64,000 bases of DNA from an uncultured Oscillospiraceae bacterium (GCA_934526065.1 CAKSZX010000005.1:78304-142303); one strand, 5' to 3'. Positions 28,133 to 37,063 are shown, counted from the first letter of the stretch. The notes: a model not told the origin generated them from the letters alone. Translations and numbers: made by a program.

Positions 28133-28588
28133 TTATTCAACAAAAAATCCCGACAAAATTTCATTTACCAATTTGCCGTCGGCTTTGCCTTTTGTAAGGG
28201 GCATAAGATTTTTCATAATAATGCCCTTTTGTTTTGCCGTAGGGTTTTCAATACCCAAATTTGCAAGAACACCTTTGATTGTCTCTTTAATTTCGTCCTC
28301 ACTCATCTGTTTAGGCATAAATTCCGACAAAATGGCTATCTTGGCATTGCATTCTTCAACAACTGCCTCATAACCTGCCGGGGCTGTCTCGGCTGTTTCT
28401 TTGAGCCGCTTGATTTCCTTTGCAACAACGGCAACGGCTTCTTCGTCGGAAATGCCGTCTCTTTCACCAAGGTCAATAGCCTTTGCTTTCAAAGCCGCCA
28501 ACAGGGCGGAAAGTGCGTCTTTTCTCACCTTGTCCTTATTTTTCATGGCTTCCATCATGCTGCTTCTGACTGTATCTATCATTGACAT
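28133..28588 (-). CDS. yqeY: YqeY/GatB-domain protein
   Basis: 151 residues, full length for the YqeY family, which shares a helical domain with the C-terminus of GatB (Asp/Glu-tRNA amidotransferase). Recognisable segments are MKNKDKVRKDALSALLAALK, VAKEIKRLKET and EFMPKQMSEDEI, with KGIIMKNLMPLTKGKADG at the end. It is thought to bind tRNA, but its role is unsettled. A second ATG two codons in is an alternative start. Confidence 0.9.
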   Translation of the reverse strand: MSMIDTVRSSMMEAMKNKDKVRKDALSALLAALKAKAIDLGERDGISDEEAVAVVAKEIKRLKETAETAPAGYEAVVEECNAKIAILSEFMPKQMSEDEIKETIKGVLANLGIENPTAKQKGIIMKNLMPLTKGKADGKLVNEILSGFFVE

Positions 28589-28657
28589 ACTAAGTTACCT
28601 CTTTCTTTTTTATTACTGTTATTTTACAACTTTTTTGTGTATGTTTCAATTAAAATA

Positions 28658-28686
28658 TTGAAATATACGCCTATTATGTTTATAAT
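28658..28686 (+). promoter_or_regulatory. Promoter of the small TM gene / HD hydrolase operon
   Basis: TTGAAA (28658-28663), 17-bp spacer, TATAAT (28681-28686), 31 bases before the ATG. Confidence 0.75.
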
Positions 28687-28716
28687 AGTATAAAAATTTT
28701 TAGAAAAGGTGATTTT

Positions 28717-29022
28717 ATGGGAAAATTAAGCTTTAAAAATATAGATGAAAATATTAAAAAGCTGTCCTCCTTGGACAGTTTTAGCGAAAATCAATCGAAA
28801 GCTCTTGAAAACTACAAAACCGCAAAGGCCAATTTGCTTACGGCCCTGGGAGCGGTTTTTGTATTCGGTGCAATGACCGTAACAATGCTTTTAAAGGCAA
28901 GCACCTCTCTTGCGGCAATTTCGGTGGTTTTTGGCGTGATAATGACGATTTTAAGCCTTTTTTCACGGGCAAAGTACAATAAAATTGCGGAAAATGCCAT
29001 GAGCAGGGAGAATAACAAATGA
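28717..29022 (+). CDS. Small two-TM protein of unknown function
   Basis: 101 residues: a polar N-terminal helix (about 1-38), then two adjacent hydrophobic helices (about 40-58 and 63-80) forming a membrane hairpin, then a basic tail. I do not recognise a family. It has its own near-consensus promoter and AAGGTG before the ATG. It overlaps the HD hydrolase gene by ATGA, so the two are co-translated. Confidence 0.65.
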   Translation: MGKLSFKNIDENIKKLSSLDSFSENQSKALENYKTAKANLLTALGAVFVFGAMTVTMLLKASTSLAAISVVFGVIMTILSLFSRAKYNKIAENAMSRENNK

Positions 29023-29588
29023 AAGCGGAAGAACTTTTGCAAATACTTGACAGGGCGGCAAAGCTTAAAACCGCACCTCGCCACTGCTACACGGCCCCGG
29101 GCAGAGCCGAAAGCGTTGCAGACCACTCTTGGCGCATTGCGCTTATGGCCTTTTTGCTGACAGACGAAGAGGAATTTGCCCATGTGAATATGAATAAGGT
29201 AATTCAAATGTGCCTTATACACGATTTAGGCGAGGCCTTTACCGGGGATATACCCACATTTTTAAAAACCGGTGCCGACAGCACAAAAGAGGATGATATA
29301 TTTAATCGGTGGGTGGACACATTCCCGGCTCATACCAAAGAAAGATGGCAGGCACTTTTAAAAGAAATGAACACTTTGCAAACTGCCGAGGCAAAAATTT
29401 ACAAGGCTCTTGATAGAATAGAGGCTCTTATTTCTCACAATGAATCAGATATTTCCACATGGCTGCCCCTGGAGTACGATTTACAATATACCTACGGCAA
29501 GGAAAATGTAAAATTTTCAAAATATTTAACAGAACTTCGCCGGGCTGTTGACAGGCAGACGGATAAAAAGATAAAAGAAGGGAAATAA
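29019..29588 (+). CDS. HD-domain hydrolase, YfbR-like
   Basis: 189 residues. The metal-binding HD pattern reads AESVADHSWRIA (first His), MCLIHDLGEAFTGDIP (HD pair) and a downstream Asp in KALDRIEALI. This spacing is that of the HD_3/YfbR group, phosphohydrolases acting on deoxynucleoside monophosphates or related nucleotides. It is cytoplasmic and coupled to the small TM gene upstream. The exact substrate is not predictable. Confidence 0.82.
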   Translation: MKAEELLQILDRAAKLKTAPRHCYTAPGRAESVADHSWRIALMAFLLTDEEEFAHVNMNKVIQMCLIHDLGEAFTGDIPTFLKTGADSTKEDDIFNRWVDTFPAHTKERWQALLKEMNTLQTAEAKIYKALDRIEALISHNESDISTWLPLEYDLQYTYGKENVKFSKYLTELRRAVDRQTDKKIKEGK

Positions 29589-29640
29589 GTGGCGACACGG
29601 CTGAAAAACCATTATTTCAGCTAAAATATCCTTAAAATCA

Positions 29641-29669
29641 TTGACAATTCACCGAATATTGACTATAAT
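29641..29669 (+). promoter_or_regulatory. Consensus sigma-A promoter of the aspS leader
   Basis: Perfect TTGACA (29641-29646), 17-bp spacer and TATAAT (29664-29669). Transcription should begin near 29676, at the start of the T-box leader. Confidence 0.9.
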
Positions 29670-29675
29670 CATAAA

Positions 29676-29878
29676 AGAGACTTTGTCTGCAAAATAAGTC
29701 GTCACAGAGATTTGCGCCCCGGCTGTAAGCGCAAAACGGTTTGGCAGAACAGGGAACGCTCTGGATAACTCGGAAAATCAATATTAAAGTGGCCGCTTTG
29801 CGGCAATGCGGGTGGCACCGCGGGTTGATATAAAACTCGTCCCGGAAATTTTTGCAAGAGAATTTCCGGGCTTTTTAT
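29676..29878 (+). ncRNA. T-box leader controlling aspS
   Basis: The leader contains the T-box core at 29805-29824, with GGGTGGCACCGCGGG, and then a terminator of perfect 10-bp stem CCCGGAAATT / AATTTCCGGG (29841-29870) followed by a T run. Uncharged tRNA pairing with the T-box would favour the antiterminator. The downstream gene makes tRNA-Asp the expected ligand. I could not fix the specifier codon in stem I by eye. Confidence 0.92.
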
Positions 29879-29898
29879 TTTTTCAGGAGGTTTATGGT

Positions 29899-31632
29899 AT
29901 GTTAAGAACGCATAACTGTAACGAAATACGCAAAGAAAACATCGGCGAAACAGTTACCCTTGCCGGCTGGGCATCGGCAATTCGTGACCACGGCGGTGTT
30001 ATTTTCATCGACTTGCGTGACCACTTTGGCACTACACAGGTGGTTTTTCACGATGAAAAAATGCTTGAAAATGTGAACAGAGAAACCGTTATTCAGGTTA
30101 CAGGCAAGGTTGTTGCCAGAGATGAGGAAACGGTAAACCCGAAAATCGAAACAGGCTTTGTTGAAGTTCATGTTGAAAAGCTTACAATTTTGGGCCCAAG
30201 CAAAAATATGCTGCCTTTTGAAATTGAAACATCAAAACAGACAAGAGAAGACGTAAGGCTTAAATACCGTTATTTGGATTTGAGAAACCCGGAACTTCAC
30301 AAGAATATTGTGTTCCGTTCACAGATTATCAGCTATCTCCGCAGACAGATGGAAGAAATGGGCTTTTTGGACTTGCAAACCCCTATTTTGACATCTTCTT
30401 CACCGGAGGGCGCCCGTGACTACTTGGTACCAAGCCGTAAACACCCGGGTGAATTTTACGCTCTTCCCCAGAGCCCACAGCAGTTTAAACAGCTTTTGAT
30501 GGTTGCCGGCTTTGATAAATATTATCAGGTTGCCCCTTGTTTCAGAGATGAGGACGCAAGAGGCGACAGAAGCCCGGGCGAGTTCTATCAGCTTGACTTT
30601 GAAATGGCATTTGCGGAACAGGAAGACATTTTTGCCGTAGGCGAAAAGGTTTTGTACAACACATTTAAAAAGTTCTCAAACAAAGAGGTTAGCCCTGCGC
30701 CGTTCAGAAGAATTACCTTCAAAGACGCAATGCTTCACTACGGTTCGGACAAGCCTGATTTGAGAAACCCACTTTTGATTGAAGATTTGACAGACTTTTT
30801 TGCGGATGTTGAATTCGGCGCATTTAAGGGTAAGCCGGTAAGAGGTATTGTTGCCCACTGTGCCGACCAGTCAAAGAAATTCTTTGAAGATTCTTTGAAG
30901 TATGCCCTTTCAATCGGCATGAAAGGCTTGGGCTATCTTACACTTAAAGACGGCGGCTTTAAAGGCCCTATCGACAAGTTCCTTACAACGGAACAGCGTT
31001 CACACCTTATTGATATGTTGGGTATGAAAGACGGCGATGTTGTGTTCTTTATTTCCGACGGTAAGACAGTTGTTGACGGCCTTGCAGGCGGTATAAGAAA
31101 ATGGCTTGGCGAAAGACTCAATCTTATTGACAACAACAAATTTGAATTCTGCTACATTGTGGACTTCCCTATGTACGAATTGAACCCTGATACACACAAA
31201 ATTGATTTCACCCACAACCCGTTCTCAATGCCGCAAGGCGGCCTTGAAGCCCTTGAAAACAAGGACCCGTTGGAAATCAACGCTTACCAGTATGATATCG
31301 TATGTAATGGTATCGAGCTTTCAAGCGGCGCCGTAAGAAACCACAACCCTGAAATTATGCGTAAGGCATTTGCCATTGCAGGTTACGGCGAGGAAGAAGT
31401 TGCACGGAAGTTTGGCGCTTTGTACACCGCATTCCAGTACGGTGCACCTCCTCACGCAGGTATGGCACCTGGTATTGACAGAATGGTTATGCTCTTGGCT
31501 GATGAAGATACTATCCGTGATGTTATCGCATTCCCGCTTAACGGCGCAGCCCAGGACTTGATGATGAACGCACCGAGCCGGGTAACGGAGCAGCAGCTTG
31601 AAGACGTACACATCCGTGTTCGTGAAGTTTGA
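29899..31632 (+). CDS. aspS: Aspartyl-tRNA synthetase
   Basis: 577 residues from ATG 29899, which has AGGAGG eight bases upstream; an in-frame ATG at 29806 lies inside the T-box core and is not used. The N-terminal OB-fold binds the anticodon (GWASAIRDHGGVIFIDLRDHFG). The class II catalytic core has motif 2 near CFRDEDARGDRSPGEFYQLD and motif 3 GMAPGIDRMVML, with the bacterial GAD insertion between (about 290-420). It charges tRNA-Asp. Whether it also charges tRNA-Asn cannot be told from the window. Confidence 0.95.
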   Translation: MLRTHNCNEIRKENIGETVTLAGWASAIRDHGGVIFIDLRDHFGTTQVVFHDEKMLENVNRETVIQVTGKVVARDEETVNPKIETGFVEVHVEKLTILGPSKNMLPFEIETSKQTREDVRLKYRYLDLRNPELHKNIVFRSQIISYLRRQMEEMGFLDLQTPILTSSSPEGARDYLVPSRKHPGEFYALPQSPQQFKQLLMVAGFDKYYQVAPCFRDEDARGDRSPGEFYQLDFEMAFAEQEDIFAVGEKVLYNTFKKFSNKEVSPAPFRRITFKDAMLHYGSDKPDLRNPLLIEDLTDFFADVEFGAFKGKPVRGIVAHCADQSKKFFEDSLKYALSIGMKGLGYLTLKDGGFKGPIDKFLTTEQRSHLIDMLGMKDGDVVFFISDGKTVVDGLAGGIRKWLGERLNLIDNNKFEFCYIVDFPMYELNPDTHKIDFTHNPFSMPQGGLEALENKDPLEINAYQYDIVCNGIELSSGAVRNHNPEIMRKAFAIAGYGEEEVARKFGALYTAFQYGAPPHAGMAPGIDRMVMLLADEDTIRDVIAFPLNGAAQDLMMNAPSRVTEQQLEDVHIRVREV

Positions 31633-31651
31633 TTTTTAAATATTAAACATA

Positions 31652-31686
31652 AAAAAACAACCCCATTTTGGGGGTTGTTTTTTTGT
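31652..31686 (+). terminator. Terminator after aspS
   Basis: Stem AACAACCCC / GGGGTTGTT extended by A/T pairs, followed by a seven-T run. Confidence 0.9.
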
Positions 31687-31824
31687 GTGACCGTTGGCAT
31701 TGTATTAAAATTTAAAATATTTGCTTGTAAATCTACTCCTACCGTTTTACTTCTGCGCTCCATAATAACAGTAGACTGCCCTTGTTTGTATCGAAAATTG
31801 CCCGATACAGTATCCAAATAAATT

Positions 31825-32361
31825 TTATAAATTAAATATTTCTTTTGCCCTGAAAATAGCCCGAATGGTTTTACCGTCACTGATTTCCCCGTTTACACAC
31901 ATTTTATATGCGGTTTTAAAGGGGATTTTTTCAGCCGTAACAAATTCGTCTTCGTCCGGATGCACCTCTCCCGGTTTCAATCCTGTGGCGGCAAACAGAT
32001 AAATTATCTCACTGCAATAGCCGACAGAGGGCCAGAATTCCCCCAACGACACTATTTTTTCGGCGGTAAAACCGGTTTCCTCACCCAGTTCACGACCTGC
32101 GGCCTTTATAGGCTCTTCGTTTTTTTCCAATTTGCCGGCAGGCAATTCCAAAATTTCTCGGTTGAATGGGGCTCTGTACTGCCTTACAAAATACACATTG
32201 CCATCGCTGTCCATAGGCAAAATACAGGCGCCGCCGTTATGTATAACCAAATCCCTGTTTGCGTAATTTCCGTTTTCAAGGAAAACACTGCGTTTTTTAA
32301 CCGTAAAAACACGGCAGGAATAAACTGTTTCTTCGCTGACTGTCTTTTCAAAATGCGCCAT
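31825..32361 (-). CDS. Nudix hydrolase, ADP-ribose pyrophosphatase type
   Basis: 178 residues. The Nudix box runs from GKLEKNEEPIKAAGREL to GEETGF, meeting G-x5-E-x7-REUxEExGU. The upstream VRQYRAPFNREILELPAGK and downstream SVGYCSEIIYLF are typical of the NudF/YqkG group, which splits ADP-ribose into AMP and ribose-5-phosphate. AAGGAG precedes the ATG at 32361. It is a single gene in the minus direction behind the LysR gene, separated from it by a terminator. Confidence 0.88.
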   Translation of the reverse strand: MAHFEKTVSEETVYSCRVFTVKKRSVFLENGNYANRDLVIHNGGACILPMDSDGNVYFVRQYRAPFNREILELPAGKLEKNEEPIKAAGRELGEETGFTAEKIVSLGEFWPSVGYCSEIIYLFAATGLKPGEVHPDEDEFVTAEKIPFKTAYKMCVNGEISDGKTIRAIFRAKEIFNL

Positions 32362-32415
32362 TTTTCTATCTCCTTTTCATTAAAGTATATCACCAAATTC
32401 TTGTATATACAACAG

Positions 32416-32441
32416 AAAATCCGCCGTAATTTGCGGCGGAT
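32416..32441 (-). terminator. Terminator after the LysR gene
   Basis: CCGCCG / CGGCGG core extended by A/T pairs; read on the minus strand it is followed by TTTT. Confidence 0.7.
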
Positions 32442-32450
32442 AAATTTATG

Positions 32451-33374
32451 TTATATAAGAACTATTTTTTCGGTGGCCTTGCTGCTTTTTAATTTGCGGG
32501 CGTAGTCTTTGGCACCGTTTATAACGACATCTATATTTGCCCTGGGCTGTGTTGACTTAGCCGTAAGAATAACATCATAAATATCAAAATCATCGGCCCA
32601 ATCCAACTTTACAAGGCCCATATCCTCCATCATAGGTACACATACATATGGAACAAGGCAGATGCGTCTATCCTTTTTAACGGCGCTTATAACGGCAAAA
32701 ATACTGCCCAAAAGCAGTTCGCTTGCAATGTTTACCCCCTGTGCCTCCAATTCCTTTCTGAACTGTGCGGTAAAACAACAGTCTTCATATGTAAAAGCAA
32801 AACCGCAATTTTCAAAATCCGACATTGTAACATTACTTTTCCCTACAAGAGGGTGATCCGATACCGTCATTACACAGAGTTTTTCACGAAAAAGCGGAAC
32901 GGTGTCATAACTGGGATTATCTGCCAGGCTCATGACTTCCACAAAACCCATATCTACCCGTCCTTCGTCAAGCCATGACGGCACTCTGGCGCAACAGGTT
33001 GAATGTACCCGGGTTATAAAGCTATTGCCCCGGCTCTCCAACTGTGCAAAAAAGTCTCCAAAGGCAAAACCCACCATAAGTTCGCCTCCGGCAATATTAA
33101 CAGTTGTATTGCCGTTGTCCTTGTCCACAAATTCTCTTTGAATAAGATAGTATTCATCAAGAATTTTTTCCGCATACTTCATAAATTTCATACCGTTTTC
33201 GGTAAGCTCTATCTTATTGTTTCTGAACTCCACAAGCTGAACCTGCAACTCGTCCTCCAAAGTGCGTATATGCTTTGACAGGGTAGAAGGAGCATAGCTC
33301 AATTTATCCGACGCCTTCAAATAATTTTTTTCTACCGAAAGTGTTTTTAGTGTTATCAACTGTTTAATATCCAT
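32451..33374 (-). CDS. LysR-type transcriptional regulator
   Basis: 307 residues: N-terminal winged helix-turn-helix (MDIKQLITLKTLSVEKNYLK, then KLSYAPSTLSKHIRTLEDEL) and a C-terminal substrate-binding-like sensor domain from about residue 90. It lies directly behind the FMN/FAD reductase gene in the same direction, separated by an intrinsic terminator. It probably senses the reductase substrate or a related metabolite. Its likely target is the palindrome-rich region at 35451-35687; this is inference from position. Confidence 0.88.
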   Translation of the reverse strand: MDIKQLITLKTLSVEKNYLKASDKLSYAPSTLSKHIRTLEDELQVQLVEFRNNKIELTENGMKFMKYAEKILDEYYLIQREFVDKDNGNTTVNIAGGELMVGFAFGDFFAQLESRGNSFITRVHSTCCARVPSWLDEGRVDMGFVEVMSLADNPSYDTVPLFREKLCVMTVSDHPLVGKSNVTMSDFENCGFAFTYEDCCFTAQFRKELEAQGVNIASELLLGSIFAVISAVKKDRRICLVPYVCVPMMEDMGLVKLDWADDFDIYDVILTAKSTQPRANIDVVINGAKDYARKLKSSKATEKIVLI

Positions 33375-33395
33375 AACTGCTCACCGATTTAATAT

Positions 33396-33430
33396 AAAAA
33401 TAAGGGTACCCGTTCGAGTACCCTTATTGT
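33396..33430 (-). terminator. Terminator after the FMN/FAD reductase gene
   Basis: Perfect 11-bp stem AATAAGGGTAC / GTACCCTTATT with an 8-base loop; on the minus strand a TTTTTA tail follows. Confidence 0.88.
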
Positions 33431-33461
33431 ATCACAAATTATTCAATTTGTTAACTTAAAA

Positions 33462-35450
33462 TTACTTTGCATCTGCGACAGCTGTTTCACCGGCAAGTTT
33501 ACCGAATACAACTGTATCAACAACAGCGTTACCGCCAAGACGGTTAGCACCGTGGAGACCACCTGTGATTTCACCAGCTGCGTAGAGACCCTTAATAGCT
33601 TCGCCGTTTTCATTCAATACTCTTGTTTCTGTATCGATTGTAACGCCGCCCATTGTGTGGTGAACGCAAGCTTTACGCGGTGTAGCAACCCAAGGACCGT
33701 TTTCAAGCTTTGTTGAATAAAGTGTTCTGCCGAATTCGTCTTTGCCTGTTTCAACTGACTTGTTGAATGCGTCAACTGTAGCCTTCAAATCGTCTGCGCT
33801 GCAGCCGAGTTTTTCAGCCATTTCGTCAAGTGTATCGGCAACGATGATGTAGCCGTTTTCTTCCAAGTACTGGAATGTAAAGCCATCGGCTGATCTCCAG
33901 TCAGGATCGTTGATGTCAACATAGCCTGCACCGTCACCGGATTCGAGCATGTAGAACATACCGTCTGTCTGCCGCAATGAAGCAAGGCAGATTTCGTCAC
34001 GACGAGCGCCTTCGTTTACAAATCTCTTACCTTCTTTGTTGATGAAGATAATCTGGTCTGTACCGTTAACATCTCTTGGTGGGTATTTTGTAAGCTGGCC
34101 ATCCTGTGTGTTGCCAAGGTAGAGCAACTGGATCTGTTCCATATCTGTGAGGCTTGCACCTACAGCTTTAGCCATTGTGATACCGTCGCCCTGTGAGCAG
34201 CTGAAACGGTTTGTTGTAGCAACCTTAGAAAGGTCATCCCATTTACCTGATGTGTTGTATTCCTGAACCATCCGGCTGTTAGCGGCAAAACCGCCTGTTG
34301 CCAAGATAACGCTCTTAGCTGTAACTGTGAACTTGTTACCTGCCTTGTCTTCGCAAACAACGCCTGTAACTGCGCCTGATTCATCTGTTACAAGTTCTTT
34401 ACCTGTGCAAGATGTAAGAACTGTAACATTTTCGTCCTTGTCAACATTTTTAACATATGTTGAAAGGAAGCCTGTACCCATCTGCATTGTAGATGTGTGT
34501 GTTCTCTGCCAGAGAGAACCTGCGCCCTGACCGATCTTGTCTGAGAATGACATACCAAGATCTTCGATCCACTGGAGACCGTCATAAGCGTTGTAGCACA
34601 ATACCTTTACAAGGTCAAGGTTAGCAACCTGGTCGCCGCCCAACCATGTCTGCAATGCGTACCATTCTTTCGTATCGAACAAATCTGTTCTGCCTGATTT
34701 CTTGTATTCATCCCACTGCTTTTGAACTTCAGCCTGGAGAGCTTTGCCGTCTTCTTTTTCAATATCTGTAGCCAAAGCCTTTTCAACTGTTGTCTTAACA
34801 GCGTCTGTCATTGTAACTTCTTTCTGAAGTTCTTCGTTAGGTGTGTTGTAGATAGCGCCACAAACAAGTGTGTCGCCGCCAACTTCGGCGTTCTTTTCAA
34901 TAACAACAACCTTAGCGCCCTGCTGGCCTGCTGCAATAGCTGCTGCAAGACCTGCGCCGCCGCCGCCGACAACTGCAACGTCAGCTTCCTGGTCTGGAAC
35001 TGCCTCGCCTGCCGGAACTTCTGCGTTCCAATCGTCAAGGTTTGCACCTGCCTGTGTCAAAGCATCTTTAACAGCTGCTTTAACTGCTGCTGATGTAATT
35101 GTAGCACCTGCTGCGTTATCAACTGCCAATGACTGGTTAGCAACGATAGCCTCAGGGATTGAATCTACAGGTGCAACACCACCTGCTGTCAATACATTGC
35201 CGTCTGCGTCTTTGAGGGAAGAACCGATACCCGGTGTCTCCTGCTCGCTTGTAACTTTTACGCTAACGATAGAATCTGCTGTTACTTCAACTTCAACTGT
35301 AACATCATCATTCATACCTTTAGCTGTACCTGTGTATGTGCCGGCTGTCATAGCTGTTTTGTCGCCGTTACCGCTGTTTCCCTTTGAAGAACAAGCTGTA
35401 ACTGAACAAAGCATGGCAACACTAAGCACAAAAGCCAAAACTTTTTTCAT
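33462..35450 (-). CDS. Extracellular FMN/FAD flavoprotein reductase (fumarate/urocanate reductase-like)
   Basis: 662 residues. Lipobox SVTACSS with Cys20 anchors it outside the membrane. Residues about 35-130 form an FMN-binding domain ending VDNAAGATITSAAV, the ApbE flavinylation site. From about 155 a FAD_binding_2/flavocytochrome-c-type domain starts with VAVVGGGGAGLAAAIAA and ends with GLYAAGEITGGLHGANRLGG. The same architecture occurs in urocanate, fumarate and other ene reductases used for anaerobic respiration on organic acceptors. apbE lies immediately upstream and a LysR gene downstream. The acceptor is unknown. Confidence 0.88.
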   Translation of the reverse strand: MKKVLAFVLSVAMLCSVTACSSKGNSGNGDKTAMTAGTYTGTAKGMNDDVTVEVEVTADSIVSVKVTSEQETPGIGSSLKDADGNVLTAGGVAPVDSIPEAIVANQSLAVDNAAGATITSAAVKAAVKDALTQAGANLDDWNAEVPAGEAVPDQEADVAVVGGGGAGLAAAIAAGQQGAKVVVIEKNAEVGGDTLVCGAIYNTPNEELQKEVTMTDAVKTTVEKALATDIEKEDGKALQAEVQKQWDEYKKSGRTDLFDTKEWYALQTWLGGDQVANLDLVKVLCYNAYDGLQWIEDLGMSFSDKIGQGAGSLWQRTHTSTMQMGTGFLSTYVKNVDKDENVTVLTSCTGKELVTDESGAVTGVVCEDKAGNKFTVTAKSVILATGGFAANSRMVQEYNTSGKWDDLSKVATTNRFSCSQGDGITMAKAVGASLTDMEQIQLLYLGNTQDGQLTKYPPRDVNGTDQIIFINKEGKRFVNEGARRDEICLASLRQTDGMFYMLESGDGAGYVDINDPDWRSADGFTFQYLEENGYIIVADTLDEMAEKLGCSADDLKATVDAFNKSVETGKDEFGRTLYSTKLENGPWVATPRKACVHHTMGGVTIDTETRVLNENGEAIKGLYAAGEITGGLHGANRLGGNAVVDTVVFGKLAGETAVADAK

Positions 35451-35516
35451 TTGAATTTCTCCTTTTCAAAGATTTGACATCATTTTAACACATTCTATTC
35501 AATTTTTAAACACACT

Positions 35517-35540
35517 AAAAGTGTGAGGTGTCACACTTTT
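35517..35540 (-). promoter_or_regulatory. Palindrome in the reductase upstream region (1)
   Basis: Perfect inverted repeat with 10-bp arms AAAAGTGTGA and TCACACTTTT around GGTG, 67-90 bases upstream of the reductase start. It could be an operator for the LysR protein or a hairpin. Confidence 0.5.
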
Positions 35541-35550
35541 TTGAAAAGTG

Positions 35551-35566
35551 TTTTTATCGATAAAAA
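35551..35566 (-). promoter_or_regulatory. Palindrome in the reductase upstream region (2)
   Basis: Perfect 16-base palindrome TTTTTATCGATAAAAA about 100 bases before the reductase start; a candidate regulator site. Confidence 0.45.
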
Positions 35567-35605
35567 TATAATATAAAATTCGTGCAAGTATTAGATAAAA
35601 AGATA

Positions 35606-35646
35606 GCAAAATGTCTATAATCGATAAATTCATATAGACATTTTGC
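35606..35646 (-). other. Inverted repeat between apbE and the reductase
   Basis: Perfect 14-bp arms GCAAAATGTCTATA and TATAGACATTTTGC with a 13-base centre, 42 bases past the apbE stop. It may act as a weak terminator for apbE (the T-rich tail is not immediate) or as an operator for the reductase. Confidence 0.5.
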
Positions 35647-35687
35647 ATAAAAATAAATATAAAATTTCGTCAGCTTGTGCTTTTAAA

Positions 35688-36791
35688 TCACGGTGTATTT
35701 ACATCAACACCCCGGGAAGCAAGGTATTGTTTTGCCCCGTCTGTCATATACTGTCGGCCGTCCATTGTGTACAAAATGCACTCCACGCCGTCAAGGCTTT
35801 CAACCAGTTGTAAAGCGTCCTCCGGCTGTGAAAGGAACACCGCCGTAGAAAGTGCGTCGGCCTCGCCGCTGTCCTCACAGAAAATCGTAACACCCCGGTA
35901 AATTTCCTCCGGGTAAAGTGTAACAGGGTCTATAATGTGGTGATATCTCTTGCCGTCAACAACAACATATCTCTCGTATCCGCCGGAACAAACCAAGGAC
36001 ATATCCGTATTAAAGTAAGCAATGTCGATTTGTCCCTCTTGCTTTTTAAAGTTTTCATCGGTGTACGGGTTTTGAATACCTATCGCCCATCTCTCCCTGC
36101 CGTCGGGCTTGCCGTGGCACTTTACATTGCCGCCGGCGGAAAGGCTGTAATTGTCATATTTTTCATTCAAAGCGTCACAGACTATTTCCGTTGCGTAGCC
36201 CTTTGCCACTGCGCCCACATCAATTCTCACTTCCGGGTCGGTGATGTAAACGGTGCTGTTTTCCTCGTCAATTACTATGGCGTCAATATCCGTATGCTCT
36301 GCCTTTTCTTTTAAAACATCAATATCCGGCAGCGGCGTTGTAGGGTCATCCCGATATGCCTCACGGAAGTCATGCCACACCTTTAAAACCGAACCCATAG
36401 CCACATTTAATTTGCCGCCGGATTTTTCGTACCACTCCTTTGAAAATTTCAAAAGGTCGATAATTTCCTTACTTACCTTAACAGGTGCAACACCTGCATT
36501 ATCGTTTATGGTTTTTATATTATTTACGCCCTCGTAGTCGTTGTAAATATCATACAAATCATTCAAATATGTGTATTTTTTTGTAATAAGGTCTATCATA
36601 CCGTCAAATTCATCTTGACTGTCCCGATAAGCGGTAACCGAAATAACGGTTGAGAACAAATCTTCTTGACCTATTATCATTTGACTGAATTTTTGCCTGC
36701 CGTCGCCATTGCCGCCCCGTGATTTTTGACAGCCGGTAAAAGCTGTCAAGGCAATGACAAACATCATAATTAAACTTACTGTTTTTTTCAT
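35688..36791 (-). CDS. apbE: FAD:protein FMN transferase (ApbE), lipoprotein
   Basis: 367 residues with lipobox AFTGC (Cys21), so it works outside the membrane. It shows VDVGAVAKGYATE, SAGGNVKCHG, HHIIDPVTLYP and SGEADALSTAVF, the FAD- and Mg-binding segments of ApbE. It splits FAD and links FMN to Thr/Ser in D-x-x-S/T/A-G-A-T/S motifs. The obvious clients are the reductase encoded just downstream and the multi-domain lipoprotein at 23088-24713. AAAGGA precedes the ATG. Confidence 0.92.
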   Translation of the reverse strand: MKKTVSLIMMFVIALTAFTGCQKSRGGNGDGRQKFSQMIIGQEDLFSTVISVTAYRDSQDEFDGMIDLITKKYTYLNDLYDIYNDYEGVNNIKTINDNAGVAPVKVSKEIIDLLKFSKEWYEKSGGKLNVAMGSVLKVWHDFREAYRDDPTTPLPDIDVLKEKAEHTDIDAIVIDEENSTVYITDPEVRIDVGAVAKGYATEIVCDALNEKYDNYSLSAGGNVKCHGKPDGRERWAIGIQNPYTDENFKKQEGQIDIAYFNTDMSLVCSGGYERYVVVDGKRYHHIIDPVTLYPEEIYRGVTIFCEDSGEADALSTAVFLSQPEDALQLVESLDGVECILYTMDGRQYMTDGAKQYLASRGVDVNTP

Positions 36792-36979
36792 TATATATAT
36801 TCCTTTATTATATCTTCATGGCCTTTTAAAAGCTACAGTTTATTTTACCATAAATAATTCGATTTATAAATATGTATTTACTGCCAAAATATTAAAGTTT
36901 GGTTACAAATAATCCCGGCTTTTTGGTATTTTGTTAAAATACACCTGTAAAATACATCTGTTTTTCGTGAAAGTACATA

Positions 36980-37008
36980 TTGAAGAATTTCCCCCATAAG
37001 TGTATAAT
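36980..37008 (+). promoter_or_regulatory. Promoter of the M20 amidohydrolase gene
   Basis: TTGAAG (36980-36985), 17-bp spacer, TATAAT (37003-37008), 56 bases before the ATG. Confidence 0.75.
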
Positions 37009-37063
37009 GTAGTCATCATAAAATATATCGGCATTGCCGATAACATATAAAGGAGAAATTCCA

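Noticed and set aside
29599..29622. Hairpin after the HD hydrolase as a terminator
   Set aside because: GGCTGAAA / TTTCAGCT can pair but no T run follows.
29806..29898. Upstream extension of aspS from ATG 29806
   Set aside because: It lies in the T-box core and terminator; AGGAGG and ATG 29899 give the correct start.
37034..37063. ATG 37034 as start of the M20 gene
   Set aside because: It precedes and includes the ribosome site; ATG 37064 is at the right distance.
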